Positions 32,863-41,891 of a DNA stretch of 64,000 nt are shown piece after piece. Origin of the DNA: Actinomadura sp. DC4 (GTDB taxonomy: Bacteria; Actinomycetota; Actinomycetes; Streptosporangiales; Streptosporangiaceae); contig NZ_JAUEQY010000008.1 in NCBI RefSeq assembly GCF_030406325.1, forward strand, positions 281,210 to 345,209, given 5' to 3'. A model generated the notes under the pieces. That model searched no databases and had not been told where the DNA came from. It saw only the letters and a program-made list of their open reading frames with translations. The position numbers were made by a program, and so were the translations under genes. How positions within the stretch are numbered: the stretch's first letter is position 1; every line of letters starts with the position of its first letter.

Positions 32863-35730
32863 TCCCGTACCGCAGGCATCGATGACCTGTTGGAGGCGGC
32901 CTGGCCGTTGATCGCACTGGTCTAGCTGTGTGAGCAGGAATCTCATGCGATCAACGAGTACAGGTGTAGGGAGAGTCGTCAGGTCGCGGGCGGTCTGGAA
33001 CGCCTCTATGGCCTTGTCGAGAGTCCCGTCTTGCGGATACTGGCCGCAGAGGGCGAATCCTCGGAAGTCCCAGGCGCCGAAGTCTTCACCGTCCGTGCTG
33101 ATGCGCTTTGTCGCTTCCTCGTACAATTGCTGGAAGAGGGCTTCGGCCCTCCTGGTGTTGTTCCGCTGTCTCTGCGCCAGCGCGAGGAGCGCGAGGACGA
33201 CCAGTGAACGTCCTGGGCGCCGGTAGCGGTATGCCCACTCGATTTCCCGAGCGGCAGCCGCTTGGTCTTCACGCGCTAGGTACGCCATGCAGGCCGTTGT
33301 TCGGGCCTGCATCAATGTGACTGGATCACTCAGCCGTAGGGCGTGCTCCACGGCTTGGGTGGATAATGTCAGGGCTGAGTCGATGTCTCCGGAGCTGAAC
33401 CGCAGCTCTGCCTGACTGTCCAGGAAGGCACCAAGCAGCCACTCGTCGTTGCGACCGGTCGCGGCGCGTTCCGCAGCCCCGAGATATCGGATCGCGTCGT
33501 CTACAAGTCCGAGTTCGGAGTGCCAACGGGCCAGCTCGAGGTTGCATCGGAATGCTTGGGAGGCGGCGGAGCCGTCGGTGGATACCACGTCGAGTCGCTG
33601 GTGGATCCTAAGCGCCTCCTTGGCGCGCTCGATGGCTTCGTCGTACTTGCCTTGGTGTCGCAGGCAGTCGGCCAGCCCTTGCAACGCACCCATTAGGACT
33701 ACCGGCTGGCCGTTCTCAAGGGCATCCTGACGAGCGAAATCGTAATAGTTGTATGCCTGCTGCGTTTCATTACGCTGCCAGTACATCGTGGCCAGATTGA
33801 CGTGCAGTTTGGTTTTGTCCGCCTCGTCCTTACGAATTTCTGCGTAGTCTAGAGCTCGTCCGTATGCGTCGCTGGCGTCTCGAAGATCTCCACGCAAGCC
33901 GTAAAGGTAACCAAGCTGGTCATCGTTGGCCATCTCTAGGTGCGAGTCCCTCAGCTGGCCTTGCACTGCCTGGCGTTGCTCTAGTAACAGGTGGCCGCAG
34001 TTCCATTCCTGCAAAAACCGGTCGATCGACTCGATCACCGGATACGCGGCGGGGAAACGGCGAGATCGCAGTAGCGCTGCCAGTTCGGCGAAGTGAATTC
34101 GCAGATCGTCCACGTTGTGCACCGGTGCCGCCCGATGCCGACGCAGTTCGTACGCGGCGCGGTGCAGCAACTCCGACGGGGCGCGGTCCAATGCCTCGTT
34201 CAGGATCTGCTGAAGTTCCGACGTGGGCAGGTAGTAGAGGTCTGCTGTAGTGAGAACGATACGGCGGGCGACCAGTTGCCGCAGCCCGGTCTGGACGAGA
34301 TCGGCGGAGATCTCGCCGGTGAGGATGGCGGCTACGGACTCCGCGCCGACCGGCACCCCGAATGCGGCCAGCGCCTCCAGGACACGTCGGCGTACCTGGC
34401 CTAGGCCGTCGAGGAGCATCTCGGCCAGTCGCTGTGGCACATCCTTGCGCGGCATCGCAGCGATCTGTCGGACGAGGGCTGGAGCGTCGACGTCGCTGTC
34501 GTTCAGGGCCAGGATGCCGTACGCGACGCTGGCGTCACGCGGGTTTCCGCGCAGCGCTCGACATAGGGGTCTGTGTAGCTCGGCGGGCAGCGTGGCCAGC
34601 CCGGAGGGGTGATGGCGATCGTGGGATCGGAGGTACTCCAGAAAGTACTCGTTCGGCAGGCCTGGTACACGGAACAGATCTGCATCTTCGCGCCAGGTGC
34701 TGGCCTGGCTTGACTCGGGAATCACGGAGCTGACGAGCACCAGGGTGACGTTGGCTCGGTCGGCCGTGGTCAGTATCTCGAATGCTTCGTCCAAGTCGAG
34801 GTCGGCCAACTGCCGGGTCCCGGGGTGCAGCAGGTTCTCGGCACGCTCGATGATGATCAGAACCGGTTCGTCGTCGAGCCTGCCTAGTGCCGCTTCGAAT
34901 CGGGCGATCGAGGACTTGCCGAGCCGGGCAGTGTCGGCCGGCGTCGTCTCGCAGGTGAGGTCGTCGGTCAGCGTGCGGACGTCCAAAGGGATGCTGGGGA
35001 TAGCCTCGTGCCGGTGGACCCGGGGGCGGTGCCCCGGATGCTCGATGCTTGCAAGAACCGCGTCGACGAGAGTCGTCTTACCGACACCGGGCTGGCCGTG
35101 CACGATGACGATGCCGCCTGTGTCTCGGGTCAGAACGGTCCGCAAACTGTCCTGCTCGTCCTCACGGTCCAGCATCGGCTCCGCTTGGCCAGTCGCTTCG
35201 GACTGTGGGACCAGCCGTCCGGACGCCGCCGCGTTCCCGCTCGTGCTGGGATCGGCGGTGGTGGTACCGGACTCCGGCGGGATCAGCGCATCGGGAGGCG
35301 GCGGCTCCGGCGCCTGGTGATAGTTGAAAGTGATATCACGGGCTCGAATCCATCCCGCGCCTGATCGCTCAGTCACATCGCCACCGATACCGTCCGGCCC
35401 AAGGCTGACATCTGGGCCGACAGGCGCGTCCGTACGGGCGCGCGCCACCGATGCCTTGTGCGTGACGACTGCGGCCGCACCGGCCAAGGCGATGTCCGCG
35501 ACCAGCCACCCCCAGGCCAGTGAACCCCAGTCTCCATTGTTGAGAACCTGGTTGGTCGTCACCCCTACGGCGACCACCAACAGCACCGAAATGACATCCA
35601 GTACCCACACCCACCACGGCAACCGACCCTGCGGCCGCAGAATCCGGTTCCCGTGCCGTAATCCACCGCGCTCCGCCCCACCGGCATCCGCCGGCGCGGC
35701 GACCTCGTGCCCAGCGCCGTCAGTATCCAC
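32851..35730 (-). CDS. Membrane-anchored STAND ATPase with TPR repeats
   Basis: The 959-residue protein has two predicted membrane helices (about 39-57, WWVWVLDVISVLLVVAVGV, and 71-90), a Pro/Ser-rich linker, and a P-loop NTPase: IVIVHGQPGVGKTTLVDAVL (near 212), Walker B PVLIIIERAEN, and a sensor region VTLVLVSSVIPESSQ. A winged-helix region (about 430-520) and many TPR-like helical pairs follow (GRALDYAEIRKDEADKTK, ALQGLADCLRHQGKYDEAIE). The plan matches 10047-12380: membrane pair, STAND switch, TPR sensor. Such proteins act as ligand-activated switches in signalling or immunity; no effector domain is attached here. It borders the Mrr gene. Confidence 0.85.
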   Translation of the reverse strand: MDTDGAGHEVAAPADAGGAERGGLRHGNRILRPQGRLPWWVWVLDVISVLLVVAVGVTTNQVLNNGDWGSLAWGWLVADIALAGAAAVVTHKASVARARTDAPVGPDVSLGPDGIGGDVTERSGAGWIRARDITFNYHQAPEPPPPDALIPPESGTTTADPSTSGNAAASGRLVPQSEATGQAEPMLDREDEQDSLRTVLTRDTGGIVIVHGQPGVGKTTLVDAVLASIEHPGHRPRVHRHEAIPSIPLDVRTLTDDLTCETTPADTARLGKSSIARFEAALGRLDDEPVLIIIERAENLLHPGTRQLADLDLDEAFEILTTADRANVTLVLVSSVIPESSQASTWREDADLFRVPGLPNEYFLEYLRSHDRHHPSGLATLPAELHRPLCRALRGNPRDASVAYGILALNDSDVDAPALVRQIAAMPRKDVPQRLAEMLLDGLGQVRRRVLEALAAFGVPVGAESVAAILTGEISADLVQTGLRQLVARRIVLTTADLYYLPTSELQQILNEALDRAPSELLHRAAYELRRHRAAPVHNVDDLRIHFAELAALLRSRRFPAAYPVIESIDRFLQEWNCGHLLLEQRQAVQGQLRDSHLEMANDDQLGYLYGLRGDLRDASDAYGRALDYAEIRKDEADKTKLHVNLATMYWQRNETQQAYNYYDFARQDALENGQPVVLMGALQGLADCLRHQGKYDEAIERAKEALRIHQRLDVVSTDGSAASQAFRCNLELARWHSELGLVDDAIRYLGAAERAATGRNDEWLLGAFLDSQAELRFSSGDIDSALTLSTQAVEHALRLSDPVTLMQARTTACMAYLAREDQAAAAREIEWAYRYRRPGRSLVVLALLALAQRQRNNTRRAEALFQQLYEEATKRISTDGEDFGAWDFRGFALCGQYPQDGTLDKAIEAFQTARDLTTLPTPVLVDRMRFLLTQLDQCDQRPGRLQQVIDACGTGSAG

Positions 35731-35786
35731 ATTGCCACCCTAGGAACATCACCCAGCCCACCACGGCACAAATCACCACCAGATTG

Positions 35787-37400
35787 TCAGGAGCGCTTCT
35801 TCTTTCGGTTGTTCAAGATTCGGGCGGGGATGCTGTGTTGGTGGCAGAGGGCGAGCAGTCCACTGCCGTCGATGAGGTTGAGTGGTTTTCCGCCGGCGAA
35901 TTTGTAGCTGTCGGGTCCGTATCCGGAGGTGGTGATCATGATGCCTTTGGTGGCGCCTTCGTGTTGAACGGTGCCCCAAAGGTCGCGGACGTGTGTGGGT
36001 TGGACGGTGTGGGTGTAGAGCTTGGCCTGGATGATGAATTTGCCGCCGGTGATGGGGTGGGGGTCGTAGGCGACGCAGTCCACGCCGCCGTCACCGCTTG
36101 CCTGAAACAGTTGGGTGTCGAATCCCATCTTGGCGAACAGGTTCTGGATGAAGGCTTCGAACTCTTTGGGCGTCAGGTCGAGCAGGTTGGGGCGTTTGTC
36201 GATGTCGGAGATGACGTCGACGGGATCGACGGCCCGGGGGTCGGCCATGCTGTAGGGCATCACGGGTTCGACGGGGATGAGTTCGTCCGGATGGGGGGAG
36301 ACGTCGGCGAAGAAGTGCCGGCGGATGCAGGCGACCGGGTCGAACTTCGGTTCGCTGAGGACGAGAGGCGCGAACTGTTCCCGTGTGGCACGTAACGTGA
36401 TCAAGTGTGGCTGGATTCGCTGGCCGGTCACGGGATCGACGGCGTGGACGCGGCCGTTGAACACGATGGTGCTGATCAGCTCGCCGGGATCGGCGTCGAA
36501 CACCTCCCGGAGTGTCCGCAGCGCCACCTGCGCGATCACCCGCTGGTAAATCTGTCGGATCTCCGGCAGAGGCCGCGCGGTGGGTTCGACCGCTTTACGT
36601 GTCTTTACGTGCCGGAAACTCTTGTGCTGAGGGATGACCTCGACCGTTGGCAGGTACCACTCCACGGCCAGCAACGAAGACTCGGGAACGTATCCGGCGC
36701 GACGCTCGGCCGGAAAACCTGCTGGATAAGGCGACTCACGTAACACGAGTTCCATGTATTCGCTGACCGAATGCCGGTCGCCTTCGCGTAGACCGGCGGC
36801 GAGCTCGTCGAGGTGCATGTTGTAGGCGGAGGTGCCGCGCTGAGCCTCGGCCACCCGCTGCTCGTGTGCCTGGCGTGCCTCGACCACCTTCCGCTGTCGC
36901 TGGGACTCGCGCCGGCGATGCTCATCCTGCGCCTGGGCGAATTCCCGTTCGGCGTCGGCTACCGCTATCTCATAGCGTTGCTGCCCACCGAACATCCGTG
37001 CCAGTCCGCGGGGCGGTTCAGGCGCGAACTCCTCCCAACGCGGGGCACGTTCAGGCGCAGCCACCTCACCGAGATCAAGTGGTGGCACCTCAGCGCGCCG
37101 ACGCCGGGAGGCCAGATCAATCCGAGGCCTCCGGGCCAAGGAGCCTCGCAGTAACGTCTCCAGCTGCGCTACTCGTTCCTCCACCGCCTGTGTTCGTGTC
37201 ACCGCCTCCTCATCACGAGCCGCCACCTCGGCCTGGGCCCGCTCACGTTCACGAGCCTTACGTTCTCGTTCCTTCTGCCGCTGTGCCTGCTCCTGAGCCC
37301 GCTGCTCCGCCAGACGGGCCTTTTCCCACTGGCCATACGGTCCAGACGAACTAGCGCCCCGTGACACCTGCACCCCTGCCGATCGCTCGACTGCCAACAC
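35787..37400 (-). CDS. Mrr-type restriction endonuclease with long coiled coil
   Basis: The 537-residue protein begins with a highly charged coiled coil (EKARLAEQRAQEQAQRQKER and further, to about residue 170). The C-terminal 130 residues are an Mrr_cat domain: LTPKEFEAFIQNLFAKMGFD, GDGGVDCVAYDPHPITGGKF and IIQAKLYTHTVQ give the D...QxK catalytic set near 438-457, with MITTSGYGPDSYKFA behind. Such enzymes usually cut modified or foreign DNA (type IV restriction). The start may be GTG 37400 or the in-frame GTG 37373. It lies 120 bp downstream of an OLD nuclease gene on the same strand. Confidence 0.9.
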   Translation of the reverse strand: MLAVERSAGVQVSRGASSSGPYGQWEKARLAEQRAQEQAQRQKERERKARERERAQAEVAARDEEAVTRTQAVEERVAQLETLLRGSLARRPRIDLASRRRRAEVPPLDLGEVAAPERAPRWEEFAPEPPRGLARMFGGQQRYEIAVADAEREFAQAQDEHRRRESQRQRKVVEARQAHEQRVAEAQRGTSAYNMHLDELAAGLREGDRHSVSEYMELVLRESPYPAGFPAERRAGYVPESSLLAVEWYLPTVEVIPQHKSFRHVKTRKAVEPTARPLPEIRQIYQRVIAQVALRTLREVFDADPGELISTIVFNGRVHAVDPVTGQRIQPHLITLRATREQFAPLVLSEPKFDPVACIRRHFFADVSPHPDELIPVEPVMPYSMADPRAVDPVDVISDIDKRPNLLDLTPKEFEAFIQNLFAKMGFDTQLFQASGDGGVDCVAYDPHPITGGKFIIQAKLYTHTVQPTHVRDLWGTVQHEGATKGIMITTSGYGPDSYKFAGGKPLNLIDGSGLLALCHQHSIPARILNNRKKKRS

Positions 37401-37520
37401 CCGCTGCGACCGTAACCCGCAGCGTCAACGACGACAATCCACCCTCCGATGCAGAATGACCTTCCTCCACGGGTCGAACATGCATGTGTTGGGTCTACTG
37501 CGTAACTGGTGATGCAGCGG

Positions 37521-39401
37521 CTAGTTCTCCTTGGCCATCAGGAGAGCGTGGTCGATGATCGTCATCAGCAGCGCAGGTGGATCAGCTTCCGTCTCCAAGG
37601 TCGCCTGACGATAGGTGTGTTCATTCTTTTTCTCGGTTCCGTGGCCTTGAGTGGCGAGCTCTTTTTTCTTGATCGCCCAATCGGGCCATTCGTCGTCGAG
37701 GAAGTTTTCTAGCGTGTCGTGAAAGACCGCATAATTTTTGGTCACCTTGGTCTGGGGCCAGTCTTCGGGCGTTTCGTTCAGTAGCGTGAGCAGACGGTGA
37801 TTCTTTTTCCGCTCTGTCTCGATCCTGCCCTTAAAGTCCTGGTCGGAGTCCTTGGGCCTGCGCTCGGCGTGGCGGGCATCGCCGTCGAAGACCATGAACG
37901 TGGGGATGCCGAGCGAGGTGAGGATGGCGTGGGCCAGTGGGAGGTTCTGCTTCCCACCGACCTCTATGACGATGATGCCGTTGCTGTTCAGCGGGTCCAG
38001 GCGCAACCCGCACCCTTCGAGCACACCCTTGTCGCTGACACCTTCGGTAAGGATTACCGCGCGTGCGAACATCGCCTCAGGGAGCTGAGTCAGGTAGGCA
38101 CGAGCGAACTGCTGCGACATGTGCCATTCGCTGACGGCTGCTCCGAGCCGGTGACGGACCTCATCTTGCGTGGTGGCGTGAACGCGGCTGGAGGGGGCGC
38201 CGTCCTCGACGGTGCGGCTGATCCGCCGGATCTGGTCGAACCCCTCGGCTTCGAGAAAGTAGGGGCTGTGTGTCGCGTACGCGATCTGAACGCCGCGCAC
38301 GGTCTGTGCAGCGAGCGTTCGCAGGACGGAGGCGAACGTTCGGGCCTGCAACGGGTGTTGGAACAGCTCGGGTTCCTCGATGGCCAGGAACACGGTGCGG
38401 CTCGCCTCGCTGGCGTTGCGTTCGGCCAGCACCCGCAGCGCGGTGATCAACAGGGCGCGTTGGAAGCCATGACCCTGCTGGTCGACACGAGTGCTGGCGG
38501 TGCCGTCCTCGACCGACACCTGGAACTGGGCCTGTGGTACCCGCAGCTCGGGGATATGTGAGCTGACACGAAGCCTGCGGCCCCTCGTCAGGTGCTCGAC
38601 CTCACGGGTCAGTTCATCGGACAGCTCATCGAGTTGGGCCTCGAAGTGTTCGGCGTGGATCTTGCCGCGGTCGTCGTTGAACACCGCCTGCAGTTCGAGT
38701 AGGTCTTTTTCGGCCTGCGTACGGTCGACGGCCTGGTCCATGATCCGCCCGATGACCGACCCCTTGGCATCGCGTCCCTCCTCGACCGCTCTGAGGTCGG
38801 CGCTGACGAAGACATAGTCGAATAGGCCCGTCATCTTCGCTTGGCCGGCGAAGCCGAAGAAGTGCCCGTCGGCCGTCAGCTCGGTGGCGACCAGTTCCTC
38901 GGGGTGCTCCCGTTCCCAGGCGCTCATCGCCTCCTCGGCGACTTGCGCGCCACGGACGGCAGGAAGGCCCAGCTCAGGCCTGGCGTCGCGCAGTGCCCTG
39001 TACGCCGCAGTCCGTTCACCGGCCCGTTCCAGACGGCGCACGTCTTCGAACGCGGGGTAGGCCTGCGCGTGACCTGACAATTTGGCCGTGCCGTCCTCCC
39101 AGCGGCGCCACAGCCGGACGGTCTGCGCACCCCCGGCCGCGTACTTGCCGAGCGCCGCTCGATCGAGCTCGGTGAGATCGCAGAACTGCACCTCAACGCT
39201 GATCTGCTTGCGGTCAGCGCCTGCCCACACGTCCTCGTCGGTCAGTGACTGGGCAGTCCCGTTGAAGAACCAGTCCAGGGCCCGCAAGACCGCCGATTTA
39301 CCTACCCCGTTCGGGCCGATGAAGGTCGTGACCTCATCGAACCGGATGTCCACGTCCCGCAGGCACCAGTAGTTCTTGATCGCCACCCGTTGTATCCGCA
39401 C
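37521..39401 (-). CDS. OLD-family ATP-dependent endonuclease (ABC-type ATPase plus TOPRIM)
   Basis: The 626-residue protein has an SMC/ABC-like ATPase: Walker A FIGPNGVGKSAVLRALDWF (residues 28-42), Walker B TVFLAIEEPELFQHPLQAR, and ATHSPYF as the H-loop. The C-terminal 200 residues form a TOPRIM nuclease: FARAVILTEGVSDKGVLEG (catalytic Glu) and IPTFMVFDGDARHAE (DxD). This is the OLD layout known from phage P2 Old, Gabija GajA and related defence nucleases. No GajB-type UvrD helicase or reverse transcriptase gene is adjacent, so it may act alone or with the Mrr gene downstream. Expected role: sensing and cutting invading DNA. Confidence 0.92.
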   Translation of the reverse strand: MRIQRVAIKNYWCLRDVDIRFDEVTTFIGPNGVGKSAVLRALDWFFNGTAQSLTDEDVWAGADRKQISVEVQFCDLTELDRAALGKYAAGGAQTVRLWRRWEDGTAKLSGHAQAYPAFEDVRRLERAGERTAAYRALRDARPELGLPAVRGAQVAEEAMSAWEREHPEELVATELTADGHFFGFAGQAKMTGLFDYVFVSADLRAVEEGRDAKGSVIGRIMDQAVDRTQAEKDLLELQAVFNDDRGKIHAEHFEAQLDELSDELTREVEHLTRGRRLRVSSHIPELRVPQAQFQVSVEDGTASTRVDQQGHGFQRALLITALRVLAERNASEASRTVFLAIEEPELFQHPLQARTFASVLRTLAAQTVRGVQIAYATHSPYFLEAEGFDQIRRISRTVEDGAPSSRVHATTQDEVRHRLGAAVSEWHMSQQFARAYLTQLPEAMFARAVILTEGVSDKGVLEGCGLRLDPLNSNGIIVIEVGGKQNLPLAHAILTSLGIPTFMVFDGDARHAERRPKDSDQDFKGRIETERKKNHRLLTLLNETPEDWPQTKVTKNYAVFHDTLENFLDDEWPDWAIKKKELATQGHGTEKKNEHTYRQATLETEADPPALLMTIIDHALLMAKEN

Positions 39402-39718
39402 CCATCAACCTCACCGGTCACAGACGCACCAGCGCAACCGAAATTCACTTCCTGACCGATCTACGCCAACCGTGTACACCGGGCGTGAACAACATGCGTC
39501 CTATCTCAACAAGGAGCATTGCACTCAACTAGGACAAACCTCGCAAATGAAACAAATGGCAACGTGGCGCTAGACCTGGCGATGGTCGGCCTCCTGGTCG
39601 TCGTTCGGCCGTTGCTCGCATTCATCAAGGGCTTCGTGACTTGCTCCAGGCGGGCGCGGATCGGCCGAGTAAGCCAACCGCGTTATAGAATTGACAACCG
39701 CAAGGGGGTAAGGATCAA
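39402..39718. other. Divergent intergenic region
   Basis: It separates the OLD nuclease from the divergent Nudix-like gene and is A/T-rich toward the latter; promoters for both are expected. No gene is supported. Confidence 0.4.
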
Positions 39719-40969
39719 ATGGATTGGTTGAGTATTTTTGCGCCAGCCACCCTCATTGCGATTGGTGGCGTTTACTATGCGTGGCGTGCTCTGGACCAGA
39801 TTGCCGTTACTGGTTCCCAAGAAGAATTTCGCGCGGAACGCATTAAAATGCGAGAACACTTTTCGGCTCTTTGTGATCTCGCTGCTAATATCCACACCGC
39901 AGAACGCTCTTCGCTAAGGCGCATCGGAAACAGCGGCATGCTGATCGAAGATTCGATGGAAGCGCTGACTCCCGTACCGCTTTCTTCCGTGCGCGTTGAG
40001 TGGGATGACTCAGAGCCTCCGGATAACCTGGAGCTTCGAAAATTGGCTCGGCGGATGCTGCCGAAGCGAACGCGATGGAAAAAATTCGCTACCTACTCGG
40101 CGGCTATGGGTAGCCTGGCGAAGCCAGCTCTCTTTGAAAACCAGTTTTGTTTTCGGGTCGTTTATGCGAACTGGCGTGACGTTGACGGTCCGAAGATAAT
40201 CCTCGGCCGGGGGCGGTACTTCGATCTAATCGATCAGGCGGAGGCCCTAGCGCACGAGTTGTCGAGTGCCACGAAGAATCGAGCATCGTCGCCAACATGG
40301 GCTCAAATACCGATGCGCGCCAGTCTGGTGCGTGATCCGTTTTCCTTTGAAAGTAGAATTGTGCTCGCCTCCATCGGTACCCTAACAATCAGGCGCACTC
40401 CGGATGGGCGGGGAACATTTTTTCTGCTGTATCGTAAGGCTGGTCGAGTTGCGACCGGCGAGGCCGCCTACAATGTCCTTCCTGGCGGGATGTTTCAACC
40501 TGCGTCTATCTCGCCACTTGGTTATCGGCGAGATCTGAGTATTTGGCGAAATATCATGCGCGAATATAACGAGGAGATGTTGGGGGCGCCGGAAGCGAAG
40601 GGTGAGGGTGGTATGGAGGTTGACTATACGGAACCCCCATACTCTGACTTCGAGGAAGCGGTCTCTGCCGGCGATCTGCGCGTCTGGAGCTTTGGAGTTG
40701 GGCTGGAAGCGCATAATCTCACCCCCTGCTTGCTCACGGTCGCGACTTTTGAAGCAAATCTGTTCGACAGAATATTCGCATCGCTAGTGGAAGCAAACGA
40801 CGAGGGCACCGTAGTCAGTGGTCCCCGGCACGGAGGAATTACTGGCCTACCTCTACGAGAAGCTGAAGTCAATGACCTTCTCGGCTCCTCTAAACTCGCT
40901 CCACCGGCTGCCGCTCTGCTGTACTTAGCTCTGCAATACCAAGATCTATTGCTAGCGCCGCCACCATAA
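39719..40969 (+). CDS. Membrane-anchored protein with C-terminal Nudix-like domain
   Basis: The 416-residue protein begins with a membrane helix (WLSIFAPATLIAIGGVYYAW) and a helical region. The C-terminal half has a Nudix-like signature: FFLLYRKAGRVATG, AYNVLPGGMFQPAS (near 257) and MREYNEEMLG (near 281), matching the REUxEExGU half of the Nudix box; the spacing between the GG and REYNEE is longer than usual, so there is an insertion. Nudix enzymes cleave nucleoside diphosphate-linked compounds. The DNA is clearly A/T-richer than the surroundings (foreign origin). It sits between nuclease-type defence genes, so a nucleotide-signal or nucleotide-depletion role is possible but unproven. Confidence 0.7.
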   Translation: MDWLSIFAPATLIAIGGVYYAWRALDQIAVTGSQEEFRAERIKMREHFSALCDLAANIHTAERSSLRRIGNSGMLIEDSMEALTPVPLSSVRVEWDDSEPPDNLELRKLARRMLPKRTRWKKFATYSAAMGSLAKPALFENQFCFRVVYANWRDVDGPKIILGRGRYFDLIDQAEALAHELSSATKNRASSPTWAQIPMRASLVRDPFSFESRIVLASIGTLTIRRTPDGRGTFFLLYRKAGRVATGEAAYNVLPGGMFQPASISPLGYRRDLSIWRNIMREYNEEMLGAPEAKGEGGMEVDYTEPPYSDFEEAVSAGDLRVWSFGVGLEAHNLTPCLLTVATFEANLFDRIFASLVEANDEGTVVSGPRHGGITGLPLREAEVNDLLGSSKLAPPAAALLYLALQYQDLLLAPPP

Positions 40970-41000
40970 TGACGTTCTTCATCAAAGACGCATGGGGCCG

Positions 41001-41030
41001 CTGTCCTTGCCGAAACCTCATCAAGCCTGG
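41001..41030. repeat. Degenerate IS terminal repeat
   Basis: CTGTCCTTGCCGAAACCTCA followed by TCAAGCCTGG resembles the inverted repeat of the IS at 41892 (CTGTGCCTGCCGAAAACCTC ...) with a deletion and several changes. No transposase is attached, so it may be a solo end. Confidence 0.45.
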
Positions 41031-41073
41031 CGAGCGGGCTCGCAGGACATAGTCACGTGTACGCACCACCGGC

Positions 41074-41106
41074 ACGACTTCGACGCGCTGTGGGCGTCGA
41101 AGTCGT
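41074..41106. terminator. Perfect 13-bp hairpin, probable terminator
   Basis: ACGACTTCGACGC and GCGTCGAAGTCGT pair perfectly around a 7-nt loop, 105 nt after the Nudix-like gene. There is no T-run, as is common for actinomycete terminators. Confidence 0.55.
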
Positions 41107-41891
41107 GTGGTCCTCGCTATGGGATCCGAGTCTGGCCGGATGATGGCCGGGCGGACGATGGTGGCTAGGGCAGAACGCCTCGGTACGACGCCGGTGATGT
41201 TCGTGGACGGTCACAGCGTTCCTCTGCGGCGAGGACGGCACGACCGGCACGTTGGATGCCTTCGCCGCAAGGCTCCGGGAAATGCTCTGACACCGTCCGA
41301 GTATGGGGGTGTTCGGCAGCTCAACGATCTCGGAAGGCTGACCGTGTGTCTGGGAGGATGGTGTGCCTGAAAGAGACGGCAAGCGAATGCCGACCGGCTT
41401 CATAAAGTTGCCAATGGTAACGGGCGGGTATGCAGCTATTCGTACTCATAGATCCATCAGATCTCGCCTACCATTCATCGCCCGGCCGCTGCTGTGGGAG
41501 ATGGGCCATCATGTCGGCGGCTTCCATTAACGTGTTCGCGGTGGAGGCCAGGTCCAGGTGGGAAAGTACATCCGCAGCCTCCATCAGGGTCGATGCCGTA
41601 CGCTGATCGGCCCCTCCGGAAGAATCGAGCATGGATTGGATAATGCGGTTCAGCTCCGTGAGATTGCTCTCGGTGAGCTCCCCAGTGTTCTGCAAGAGTT
41701 CCGCCAGCGTCTCTAGACGCTTTAGCGGCGGCTCAAAAACGGATTCGAGATAACGGGTGATCGCTTCGGGATCGCCAGCCGGGACCATAACTCTGTTGAG
41801 AACGGCTTTATCCTTACCTTCCCGCCTCTCTTTCCACTCCATTAACAGCTCCGGCAAATAGTTCTTCGCGCCAGTTTCCATCGTCGACCGC

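Larger units (their letters stand above)
40970..41467. other. Intergenic stretch with IS-end remnant, terminator and gene debris
   Basis: It contains a degenerate IS end (41001), a strong hairpin (41074) and a short reading near 41220-41291 (GEDGTTGTLDAFAARLREML, then stop) that looks like the tail of a lost protein because an upstream stop cuts it off. No intact gene. Confidence 0.4.

Noticed and set aside
37521..39401. Gabija system (GajA)
   Set aside because: The OLD architecture fits, but no UvrD-like GajB gene is adjacent on either side.
41220..41291. Short gene ending GTLDAFAARLREML
   Set aside because: An in-frame stop lies close upstream and there is no start or ribosome binding site; treated as debris.
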